Source: Lachnospiraceae bacterium
GTDB taxonomy: Bacteria > Bacillota > Clostridia > Lachnospirales > Lachnospiraceae
Assembly: GCA_017561085.1 (NCBI GenBank)
Contig: JAFZDQ010000050.1
Span: 1 to 40,824 of the forward strand
Direction of reading: 5' to 3'
DNA: 40,824 nucleotides
The notes below the pieces were generated by a model. It had not been told where the DNA came from, did no database searches, and saw nothing but the letters and a program-made list of their open reading frames with translations. Of this stretch, positions 16,358 to 24,712 are shown one piece after another (within the stretch, counting starts at the first letter, position 1; every line of letters starts with the position of its first letter). Both the position numbers and the translations under genes were made by a program.

Positions 16358-19300
16358 ATGTACAAAAGAAGTTTGGCATTTTTATTAGCAGCAGTTCTGG
16401 CATTTTCACCTGTGATGCAGGTAAATGCGCAGATGCCGGTGCAGGCAGGAACTGTGATGGCAGAAGTATCTGCTGAGGAAACAGAACCGGAAGTGACTTC
16501 GGAAGAACCCGAGGAAGAAAGAGAAACACCCTCTGCAGAATCTCCTGCAGAAGAGACAGAGACACCGTCTGCAGAGCCGGAAGTAACGCCGTCCGCAGCA
16601 CCTGAGGAAACTCCTTCCAAAGCACCGGAAGAATCTGCAACACCTGAGGCCTCTGAAGTTCCGGAAGAAGTGCCGTCTGAAAACCCGGAAGAAACACCTT
16701 CCGCAACTCCGGAAGAATCTGCTTCTCCCGAAGCATCCGAAAATCCGGAGCCGGAGGAAAGCCCTGAAGCGTCCGAAAGTCCGGAGCCGGAGGAAAGCCC
16801 TGAAGTATCCGAAAGCCCCGCACCGGAAGAAGCTGTTTCACCTGAAGCATCCGAAACGCCCGAAGCATCTCCGGAGACAGACGACGAAGCAGGCACGGAC
16901 ATAAATACGGAAATCGATTTAGAAAAAGGAATTACCGGAAACATTGATTTGTCGGAGCAGACCACAGATAAAAGTGGCGAAGGTTGGACGTGGGAAGCAG
17001 CCACCAAAACCTTTACCATGAACGGTTATCATGCATCCAGGAGTAAATTGTTCTTACCTGCCGGAGCAACTGTTATGCTTGCAAAGGGCAGTGAAAATAC
17101 CATTGATAACTTTGGATACAACTATTACGGAATTTACGGACACGGAGACCTAATCATTACCGGTGACGGTAAATTGACTATGACCTATGAAAATGCGAAG
17201 GCGATAGAATGCGCTTCGTTGGGATATGTTACCTTTTCTGAGACCAATCTGCATTTTATCCATCCGGAAGGAAGTACGAAAAAGCCCTTCCCCTACAGAC
17301 ATCAGGGAGTGAAGGTTTTTGCGTCCAATATCACAGTGGAAACAGATGAATGGGCGGAACTTAGTGAGGAATATATTACCATAAAGGGAAGTACCATAAC
17401 CACCGGCACGACCATAACCGCCCCGGGCTTCTATGACCGCTATTTGGCTGTTTTGAATGAAGAAACGGGACTCTATGAGTGGAAATTAAAAAGAGATGCA
17501 GCTTATGTAACTAAGCAGCCCCAAAGGATTACGGAATTAACGGTGGGACAGTCTGCTACCTTATCTTTAGCTGTAAAAAATACCACCGGCTCAAGTGTGA
17601 AATACCAGTGGTACCGTACTGAGAATTATAGAAATCCCACTATGGGTGCTACGAAGATAGCGGATGCCATAGGCAAGAAACTGACGGTGAAAGCGAAAAG
17701 CCGTGGTATCGAGTATTATTATTGTGAAATTACCGCAGGTAAGAAAAAAACTATTTCTGACTGTGCGGCTGTTGTAGCGGCAAACAAGGGTTTCAAAATT
17801 TGTACTTCCGGTATTGAAACCGATCAGATGGAATCCGTAGATAAGCTGGAAGAGGAAGGCTATAAATGGGACAAGGAGACAAAGACCCTTACCATCAAAG
17901 ATATGGACCTTTTGGTTCCTTTCGGAAATTACAAAAATATCCGTTTGGATGGCGGTGATACCTTGGTGGTAGAAGGGACCAATTATTTAAATTCCACCTC
18001 AAAGATTACCCTTGTTTATGAAGGGGATGAAGGGGAAACCGATGTGGTAATTACCGGTCCCGGCAGTATCACACTGGATAAAATTGAATACGTTATTACA
18101 GAAGATGGCGTGCTTACCTTAAGCGGCGGAATCAAAATGTATTTGAATATGTTTGGCGATTCCTACGGCAATATTGTAATGGATAATGCAACCTGTTATG
18201 CCGGAGAGACTGATACCATGAGTTATGGCAGACTGACCCTGAAAAACGGCAGTTATTTAGAGGTGGACAGTGCGTTCCAGGTAAATCGGGGAATTCAACT
18301 TGAGAGCGGCAGTAAGATGTTCTGCGGCAAGTATCTGACCTGTTTTGATAATGTGTTTGTAGGGGAAGATTGTAAGCTGATTATCGAAGAATATTTGACT
18401 GTGTGGGCAGGTAGGGACGCCACAAATACCCCGCTTACCGTAAACGGTACCCTTCAGATTAAACCCCAGAAAACCGCATATACCCCCATTGATTTACGTT
18501 CCTATACAGAACAGACCCTGGTTCTTGGGGAAGGTGTCCGCGTGATTTCACCGGAGGGCGCTGTTTGGACGAAGAAGTCAGAGAGCAGTCCTTATTATGC
18601 ATTCCGGTATCAGGATTCCTTCCTGATGAACGGACTGACCATCGGAAAGGAAGCGGTAACAAGCAAAAAAATTACCGGAAGTAAGGAAATTACGGGAACA
18701 CCCAAGTACGGTAATACTTTAAAAATCGGTACCATAGACCAGAAGAATGCGCCGGTATCCTATAGATGGCAGTATGCCGAAACGCCTGCAGGTCCCTGGA
18801 CGGATATCTTTGGAGCCAAGTCTCCTACCTATCAGGTGGAAACCAAACTCCACGGCTATTATGTGCGTGCCGTAATCAGAGGTCTTGGAGAATACAAGGG
18901 TGAAATTATCAGTAATCCGGTAGGTCCCGTAGTGGGAAATCAGGCTGCTTTGTACGGTGTCTGGGGAACTGCCGGCAGTGAAGGTTTTGTGGTTGGCGAT
19001 ACGCCCTTTGACGGTGATAATACCTATTACAGTTATGGCGGCCCGATTTCCGGAATGAGCCCGGAAGGAACCGTTACTTATCACGCAATGCCCGTAAACA
19101 GTAAAGCTACGGTGACCATTAAGAACAATACCACCGGTTTTTCTAAGGTAGGCAAGGTGGCAGAAGTGCCCGTTACCCTTGGCAAGAATGAGATTGTAAT
19201 TACAGTAAAGAATGGTACCAATACAATGGAATACCTGGTGTACCATACCATAAAGGATGTGTACTACACCCTGGAACTGGATACCGACTATGCGCCCAAT

Positions 19301-22300
19301 TATCCCGGTCCTGTGACTGCTTCCTGGGTAGAGGACGGTGAAGTAAAATCCATAACCGTGGAGGAGGAGGACGGTTACAGACATAAATCCAGCATCAAGG
19401 CAGGAACGGAAGTAACCATTACCTCAGAGCCTGCTGCAGGAACTTATACCTATCGGTATATCGGATTGGGTGCGAAACCTGCGAAAAATGAGCCGGGATA
19501 CCCCGCAACCTTTATCATGAAAGAGGATATCTATATAGAATTTGATTATGACTGTGTGAAGGCTTATCCCCCTGAGGGGCTGACCGCAAACTGGTTATTG
19601 CAGGAGGATGCGGCAGAGATTAAGGTAAAAGCGGTTACAGACCCGGATAGTAATCCCGGAAAGTACTTAAAGAACACGCTGACCGTAAAGGATGAAAACG
19701 GAGTAGTGGTTTCCACCAAGTATCTGGGCGGAAGCTACAATACTACCGTTACGGACGGATATTTTACTACCACGGTTACCGGACTTGACAGTAAGAAATC
19801 CTATCAGATTGAAGTGATTAATTCCAATTATCTGGGTGATATTGTGGAAGGTACAGAGGCAACCTATACCCTGAAGCCCAGAAAACCGGTGCGTCTTTCT
19901 GTAGAGAAGGACTATGTGGTATTAAAGCCGAATACCACCGGAAAAGTGAAGATTATTTACGAGGGCAGAAGCGACGGAAAGCTGACCCTGGAAAATAATT
20001 TTGATACCGCAGTGGTAGATGCCTCCGGAACCAAAATTGTTACAGCCGCTGACGGCACCGGGGAATTGCAGATTAAAGCCAAAGGCGCAGGTACCACCTA
20101 CCTGACCATCCGCGGCGAGGATTATAAAGATGTGAATGGTTCAGAGGAGGTAGGATATGCATTTACCACCCTGCGTGTGGATGTCAGCAGCGTAGAAGAT
20201 GCGGAATCCCTGAAACTGGGAACCAAGACAGGAACCTTGAATTACTATGACGATTCTGCCCTTACCATTCCTGTTTATCAGATGGACTGCGGATATCCCA
20301 TCATAGGCGCTGTCTTTAGCGATGCGGCATTAAATGAAAAACTTGCCATTACCGTAGTAAATGACAGAACCTTAAAGATTGTGCCCAAGGTACCTGTAGA
20401 TGACGGCGTGATTGATTATTCCAAGTGGCTTGCAGAAAGCGGCCGCACCGGAACCTTTTCTTCCAAAATCAAGGTAAATTATAAAGGCGCAGCCTCCAAA
20501 GAAAGTAGTGAGAAGTTGAAAATCACTCTCACTGCCAAGAAGCCGGAGGTAAGTGTATCTGCCCTTTCCTTTAACAGTTTTTATACGAACCAGGTGAAGA
20601 ACCTGAAGGTGACCGTAAAGGGCGAAAAGGTGGCAAAAGTGCAGGTGGATACGGCAAAGAATACCGGAACGAAGATGGCGATTCCCGCGTACCTTTCCCT
20701 GAAAGAAGCGGATTGCAGTGTGCGGTTTAACGGAAATACAGTACCTGCAAAGAGTGCAAATACAAGCATTTATCTGAAGGTTTGGCCGGAAGGTTACCGG
20801 ATACCTTTGCAGACCAAGGCGACAGTGAAGGTGTCTTATCAGAAACCGAAACTGAAATTAAAGGATACCACCATTACCGTCATGAAGCAGATGGAAGCGC
20901 CGGTAAACGTAACTATTTTACCTGCAGATAAAAATGCAAAATACGCGGATTTGGGTGTACAGTCCGTGCGTTTGATGAATGAATCGGAACTGATAGCTTT
21001 AAGTCTGAAGGAACGCAGAAGCTATTTACCACTTGATTATTTCCAAGTGGATGAATTTGACGCGGCGACCGGCGTAGTAACCTTGGATTATGAGGGTACT
21101 GCCGCGCAGAAAAACGGAAAAGTAGCTTTGTATGTGAACATAAGTCAGGGAAAAGAGCCGGTTAAGGTTACCTTTAACCTGAAATTTGTAAAGCCTACGC
21201 TTACTGCAGCGAAAAATACGATTACCATGGACAGCATCTGTGGCGGTTACGGATCTTACTATGACGAACAATATGTGAAGTTAAAAACCAATATTGATAA
21301 TTATAAAATTACATATGCTAACCTGACCACGAAGATTTTGAAAGACGGTGATAAGACAGGAACGGATTATAGCCCGTATTTTGATGTCAGGTGGGATGCC
21401 GGAGAGAAGGCATTACATATCCTGCATAAGGAGCCTGTTGGAACAGGAACTTATAAGCTGTATGCTTACCTTAAGGGTGTGGAAAAACCGGCGGTAATTA
21501 CGATTAAGATGATCCGCTCGAAGACCCCGGCCTTAAGTGCAACCAAGTCTGAAATCAGCATCAGCAGACTGATGGATGATGCGAAGGCCAAGCAGCAGGT
21601 GACTATTTTTGTGCCGGAGAAATTTAAAAACGGCTATAAACCGGATCATTATCCGAATGACGATAGATACAAGCAGTATATTAAGATTTCAAATCCGGAC
21701 GGTACTTCAGGACACACATATCTTGCCATAGAATCTGAAGGCTGGGACAACAAGAAGCATGGATATAAATATACCATCAGCGCACCCGACAGTGCGCCCA
21801 CGGGAACTTACAAGGTGACATTTGAAGGCTATTTGTACGGGGCGACTAATAACAATAATGTGGTCTTCTTAAAGCCCGTAACCGTTAAGGTGAAAGTGAC
21901 AGATTCTGCGCCTGTACCTAAGACGCCTGCCACAGTAACCCTGAACAAGGATTTACAGTCGCTTGATGCAGTCAGGATTCCGCTTAGCTGCTCTGCAGAT
22001 TACGAATACCGCGTGGTAAACGGTGAAGAACAGCCTTGGGAAGTGGCTTCCGTCACGGACGCAAACGGAAAAGATGCATCCGCTAAGCTGGATTACACGT
22101 TATCCGCCGGTGCGTTAACCATAAAGACCAATGAAAATACCGTATACGGTGCCACCTACAAGGTGAAACTGGCGCTTTGCTATGAAAATAATGTGCAGAA
22201 GTCCGCTATCATCACGGTAAAGATTCCCAAGAAAAATGCAGCTATTTCAGCCAAAGCCAAGGTGATAGGTAGCATTGACCTTACCCGTGAAACAGCCGAT

Positions 22301-23002
22301 GCGGCGCAGGTAGTTTATACCTTTACCAATTGGAACAGCGGCAGTACGGGTGTTAGATATGAGTGGGAGGTTTATGCCAAGAACGGTAAGAAGGCAGTGA
22401 CCACAGCAGGCGGCGCCCTTGATAACAAGGGACTGGTGGCAAAGGGCTCTTATGCCGGCTCGCAAAAGGCAGGAAGTTGGTTTAAAAATACGGATTATAA
22501 CAGTGGTGTGAAGCTTCGTGTTGACAGAACCTCTGATGCATGGAAGAATCAGCAGATTGCAGCCCATTATACTTACACTGTAAAGGCGAAACTGGTATTT
22601 ATGGATAGTGAAAAAACAGTAAAACTTCCCGACGTGAAGCTAACCGTGAAAAACGGCGCTGCCAAGTATGCACTGGCTCAAAATACAATCACCTTAGTAA
22701 AAGCAGATGAAAAGGGAAGAGCCTTTATCACCATCAACAATAAAAAAAGCGATTATGCAGATATGATGGATATTGCTTATGTGGAAGTGGTAAATGATAA
22801 GAATGTACCTGTTTCCAAGGCAATTGAAGTAGTGCCTTCCTACCAAACAGACAGAAGTGCGGCCTATGAGGTGCGTTGGAAGAATCTGAAAGCCGCCAAT
22901 GTAAAGAGCGGCACGGTGAAGCTGCGGGTATACTTAGAGGGCAACAATCCCAAGTGGAAGAAGCCCAATGCGACACTGAGTTTGAAAGTGAATATTAAGT
23001 AA
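16358..23002 (+). CDS. Giant secreted multi-domain Ig-like surface protein, paralogue 3 (2214 aa)
   Basis: Signal peptide MYKRSLAFLLAAVLAFSP...VNA, then an acidic linker (about 27-190) built on ESPEP/EESPEASE repeats. Modules: GWTW beta-helix-like (207-375), Ig-like YYYCEIT (381-477), second beta-helix-like (478-768), Ig-like (771-863), cadherin-like (865-964), a GTEVTITS beta module (968-1068), Fn3-like YPPEGL (1070-1171), Big-like (1178-1278), core QMDCGYPIIG (1283-1398), then lysine-rich beta modules ending KWKKPN...KVNIK. The core lacks the GHEIE sequence of the other four but keeps Cys-Gly. AAAGAGGA precedes the ATG. It has its own promoter and terminator, so it is monocistronic. Probable surface protein without a recognised wall anchor. 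Confidence 0.93.
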   Translation: MYKRSLAFLLAAVLAFSPVMQVNAQMPVQAGTVMAEVSAEETEPEVTSEEPEEERETPSAESPAEETETPSAEPEVTPSAAPEETPSKAPEESATPEASEVPEEVPSENPEETPSATPEESASPEASENPEPEESPEASESPEPEESPEVSESPAPEEAVSPEASETPEASPETDDEAGTDINTEIDLEKGITGNIDLSEQTTDKSGEGWTWEAATKTFTMNGYHASRSKLFLPAGATVMLAKGSENTIDNFGYNYYGIYGHGDLIITGDGKLTMTYENAKAIECASLGYVTFSETNLHFIHPEGSTKKPFPYRHQGVKVFASNITVETDEWAELSEEYITIKGSTITTGTTITAPGFYDRYLAVLNEETGLYEWKLKRDAAYVTKQPQRITELTVGQSATLSLAVKNTTGSSVKYQWYRTENYRNPTMGATKIADAIGKKLTVKAKSRGIEYYYCEITAGKKKTISDCAAVVAANKGFKICTSGIETDQMESVDKLEEEGYKWDKETKTLTIKDMDLLVPFGNYKNIRLDGGDTLVVEGTNYLNSTSKITLVYEGDEGETDVVITGPGSITLDKIEYVITEDGVLTLSGGIKMYLNMFGDSYGNIVMDNATCYAGETDTMSYGRLTLKNGSYLEVDSAFQVNRGIQLESGSKMFCGKYLTCFDNVFVGEDCKLIIEEYLTVWAGRDATNTPLTVNGTLQIKPQKTAYTPIDLRSYTEQTLVLGEGVRVISPEGAVWTKKSESSPYYAFRYQDSFLMNGLTIGKEAVTSKKITGSKEITGTPKYGNTLKIGTIDQKNAPVSYRWQYAETPAGPWTDIFGAKSPTYQVETKLHGYYVRAVIRGLGEYKGEIISNPVGPVVGNQAALYGVWGTAGSEGFVVGDTPFDGDNTYYSYGGPISGMSPEGTVTYHAMPVNSKATVTIKNNTTGFSKVGKVAEVPVTLGKNEIVITVKNGTNTMEYLVYHTIKDVYYTLELDTDYAPNYPGPVTASWVEDGEVKSITVEEEDGYRHKSSIKAGTEVTITSEPAAGTYTYRYIGLGAKPAKNEPGYPATFIMKEDIYIEFDYDCVKAYPPEGLTANWLLQEDAAEIKVKAVTDPDSNPGKYLKNTLTVKDENGVVVSTKYLGGSYNTTVTDGYFTTTVTGLDSKKSYQIEVINSNYLGDIVEGTEATYTLKPRKPVRLSVEKDYVVLKPNTTGKVKIIYEGRSDGKLTLENNFDTAVVDASGTKIVTAADGTGELQIKAKGAGTTYLTIRGEDYKDVNGSEEVGYAFTTLRVDVSSVEDAESLKLGTKTGTLNYYDDSALTIPVYQMDCGYPIIGAVFSDAALNEKLAITVVNDRTLKIVPKVPVDDGVIDYSKWLAESGRTGTFSSKIKVNYKGAASKESSEKLKITLTAKKPEVSVSALSFNSFYTNQVKNLKVTVKGEKVAKVQVDTAKNTGTKMAIPAYLSLKEADCSVRFNGNTVPAKSANTSIYLKVWPEGYRIPLQTKATVKVSYQKPKLKLKDTTITVMKQMEAPVNVTILPADKNAKYADLGVQSVRLMNESELIALSLKERRSYLPLDYFQVDEFDAATGVVTLDYEGTAAQKNGKVALYVNISQGKEPVKVTFNLKFVKPTLTAAKNTITMDSICGGYGSYYDEQYVKLKTNIDNYKITYANLTTKILKDGDKTGTDYSPYFDVRWDAGEKALHILHKEPVGTGTYKLYAYLKGVEKPAVITIKMIRSKTPALSATKSEISISRLMDDAKAKQQVTIFVPEKFKNGYKPDHYPNDDRYKQYIKISNPDGTSGHTYLAIESEGWDNKKHGYKYTISAPDSAPTGTYKVTFEGYLYGATNNNNVVFLKPVTVKVKVTDSAPVPKTPATVTLNKDLQSLDAVRIPLSCSADYEYRVVNGEEQPWEVASVTDANGKDASAKLDYTLSAGALTIKTNENTVYGATYKVKLALCYENNVQKSAIITVKIPKKNAAISAKAKVIGSIDLTRETADAAQVVYTFTNWNSGSTGVRYEWEVYAKNGKKAVTTAGGALDNKGLVAKGSYAGSQKAGSWFKNTDYNSGVKLRVDRTSDAWKNQQIAAHYTYTVKAKLVFMDSEKTVKLPDVKLTVKNGAAKYALAQNTITLVKADEKGRAFITINNKKSDYADMMDIAYVEVVNDKNVPVSKAIEVVPSYQTDRSAAYEVRWKNLKAANVKSGTVKLRVYLEGNNPKWKKPNATLSLKVNIK

Positions 23003-23020
23003 TTGATTACTAGTCGAAGA

Positions 23021-23057
23021 AGATTGCACAGTGACTAAAACTGTGCAATCTTTTTTT
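23021..23057 (+). terminator. Intrinsic terminator after paralogue 3
   Basis: A perfect 12-bp stem, AGATTGCACAGT (23021-23032) with ACTGTGCAATCT (23040-23051), with a 7-nt loop and T residues 23051-23057. A strong factor-independent terminator. Confidence 0.92.
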
Positions 23058-23065
23058 AACTTTCT

Positions 23066-23098
23066 CCCCAACTTTTTCCCCAACTTTTCCCCCAACTT
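23066..23098 (+). repeat. Three direct repeats CCCCAACTTTT(T) before the AlbA_2 gene
   Basis: Copies start at 23066, 23078 and 23089/23090 with an 11-12-nt period (one helical turn), ending about 10 nt before the extended -10 box of the next gene. This is a plausible operator. The same sequence occurs in inverted orientation inside the gene at 24311-24340. Confidence 0.6.
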
Positions 23099-23108
23099 GT
23101 GAAAAGTG

Positions 23109-23117
23109 TGATATACT
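23109..23117 (+). promoter_or_regulatory. Extended -10 promoter of the AlbA_2 gene
   Basis: TGATATACT is an extended -10 box with no good -35 box. The place of the -35 box is taken by the CCCCAACTTTTT repeats. The leader to the ATG at 23158 would be about 35 nt, with GGGAGG at 23143-23148. Confidence 0.5.
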
Positions 23118-23157
23118 ATGAGAAGTTGGAAATAATACATGCGGGAGGTTCAAATTT

Positions 23158-24537
23158 ATGGATGTTAATCAGATAGTATTAGAGTTGTGCTCATTTAGCG
23201 ATGAACAGGAATGGTTTGAATTTAAAGAAAATTGGTATCAACCGGAAACCTTGGGAGAATATGTTTCTGCTCTTTCAAATGCGGCGGCGTTCCATTATAA
23301 AAAATACGCATTTTTTATATGGGGAGTTAACGATGAGACACATGAAATAGTAGGAACTACTTTTAATCAATATAGTAGCTATAATCAAGAACCCTTTCAA
23401 AATTATTTAGCTAGAAATTTGTCACCAAGTATCAATTTTAGTTTTGAAGAAACTGAAATTGAGGGGAAAAGAGTAGTCGCATTAATTATTCCTGCTGCAA
23501 CAGAAATACCTACCGCTTTTAAAGAAAAAAGATATATAAGAATTGGGTCATCCAAGTGTAGTATCAAGGATTATCCAAAACGTGAAATAGAGTTATTTAA
23601 GAGACTGGATGGAAGGATAGAAACAATAGAGACAACACCGTCAAAATATCAAGACCTTACATTTCAAAAACTGTTTGGGTACTATGGTTCGAAAGGAATT
23701 GTTTTAAGTCAACAAACATTTATAAAGAATCTTGGACTTAGGACTGACGAAGGTGAATTTAATATTTTAGCACAATTACTTTCAGATGATTCTCATATTC
23801 CTTTAAGAGTATCTATATTTGATGGGGAAACAAAAGGGGCGAATCTGTTTTCTGTTCGGGAGTTTGGAAATAATTGTTTGTTATATAGTTTGGATGAACT
23901 ACTGCGTTATGGAGATGTGTTAAACATTATTCAGGCAGATGAAAATGATAGAGTTGTGGAGAGAAAAGAAGTTCCGTTGTTCGATAATAAAGCATTTCGT
24001 GAAGCTATTGTAAATGCCGTGCTTCATAATAAATGGATAACTGGAAATGAACCTATGATATCTGTATTCTCTGATAGAATAGAAATATTGTCCAGAGGAA
24101 CATTGGCACCGGCCCAGACAATGGAAGGATTTTTCTTGGGAGAATCCATTCCTGTAAATGAAAAACTATCTGAGATATTTTTACAGCTACACATAAGTGA
24201 AAAATCCGGAAGAGGTGTGCCTAAGATTATTGAGATGTACGGAAAAGATGCGTTTGCTTTTAGAGAGAATTCGATAGTGGTAACAATACCTTTTCAACGT
24301 GTAAAGACGATTGGGGAAAAAGTTGGGGAAAAGGTTGGGGATAAGAGACCGTTAAATGTTAGGAGACAGACAATTGTTGCCGAAATGCGAGACAATCCTA
24401 ATATTACTACAGTCGAACTACACAGAGCATTGGGGATAAGTGAGACTGCAGTTGAAAACAATATTTCATTCTTGAAAGAAAATGGATATATTGAGAGAAT
24501 CGGGTCAAATCGAGCTGGGTATTGGAAGGTGCTATAA
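23158..24537 (+). CDS. Schlafen AlbA_2-domain ATPase-like transcriptional regulator (459 aa)
   Basis: The N-terminal AlbA_2 domain (about residues 12-135) has EWFEFKENW and FFIWGVNDETHEIVG strands typical of this nucleic-acid-associated fold. A HATPase_c_4-like domain (about 275-375) follows, with FREAIVNAVLHNKW and SGRGVPKI boxes. After a GEKVGEKVGDK linker (386-396) comes a winged helix (401-459; TTVELHRALGISETAVENNISFLK). Such proteins are often mislabelled RecG-like helicases; they lack helicase motifs. Predicted role: cytoplasmic DNA-binding regulator. It is visibly AT-richer in sequence and codons than the giant genes around it, suggesting separate acquisition. GGGAGG lies 9 nt before the ATG. 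No clear terminator follows, so read-through into paralogue 4 is possible. It might control the flanking surface genes or only itself; the sequence does not decide. Confidence 0.85.
   Translation: MDVNQIVLELCSFSDEQEWFEFKENWYQPETLGEYVSALSNAAAFHYKKYAFFIWGVNDETHEIVGTTFNQYSSYNQEPFQNYLARNLSPSINFSFEETEIEGKRVVALIIPAATEIPTAFKEKRYIRIGSSKCSIKDYPKREIELFKRLDGRIETIETTPSKYQDLTFQKLFGYYGSKGIVLSQQTFIKNLGLRTDEGEFNILAQLLSDDSHIPLRVSIFDGETKGANLFSVREFGNNCLLYSLDELLRYGDVLNIIQADENDRVVERKEVPLFDNKAFREAIVNAVLHNKWITGNEPMISVFSDRIEILSRGTLAPAQTMEGFFLGESIPVNEKLSEIFLQLHISEKSGRGVPKIIEMYGKDAFAFRENSIVVTIPFQRVKTIGEKVGEKVGDKRPLNVRRQTIVAEMRDNPNITTVELHRALGISETAVENNISFLKENGYIERIGSNRAGYWKVL
24311..24340 (+). repeat. Internal inverted copy of the upstream CCCCAACTTTTT repeats
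   Basis: TTGGGGAAAAAGTTGGGG and the following AAAAGGTTGGGG encode the GEKVGEKVGD linker. They are the reverse complement of the repeats at 23066-23098, apart from single changes. Coding repeats of this type occur in the linkers of many AlbA_2 proteins; the upstream copy is the unusual part. Confidence 0.6.
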
Positions 24538-24572
24538 AATCAAATTTTAAAAGAGGTTAATCGATTGACAAA

Positions 24573-24640
24573 ATCGTACTATAGTCACATTGCACAAAAA
24601 AGAGATTCTGTTTATAATAAAAAGCACAATGTAAAATTGC
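24573..24640 (+). repeat. 68-nt promoter segment identical to 31336-31403
   Basis: The stretch from the upstream element through the -35, -10 and start of the leader is identical, base for base, to 31336-31403 before paralogue 5. The sequence diverges on both sides. Exact identity of a non-coding stretch suggests recent duplication or gene conversion. Confidence 0.9.
24574..24618 (+). promoter_or_regulatory. Promoter of giant paralogue 4 with shared upstream element
   Basis: Element TCGTACTATAGTCACATTG (24574-24592), -35 TTGCAC (24590-24595), 17-nt spacer, TATAAT (24613-24618). A leader of about 90 nt follows. A short CGATT/AATCG stem (24562-24576) overlaps the element's left edge but has no U-run, so it is not a terminator for the preceding gene. 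Confidence 0.75.
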
Positions 24641-24712
24641 GGTAAATAAAATATTTTTTAGCAGAATACTATTTGGAAAATATTCAGATAAACGTAAAGA
24701 GAGGTTAAAAAA

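Noticed and set aside
22934..23140. Minus-strand ORF containing a KLGEKLGKKLG-like segment
   Set aside because: It overlaps the paralogue 3 3' end, its terminator and the AlbA_2 promoter, and has no ribosome binding site. The motif comes from the CCCCAACTTTTT repeats.
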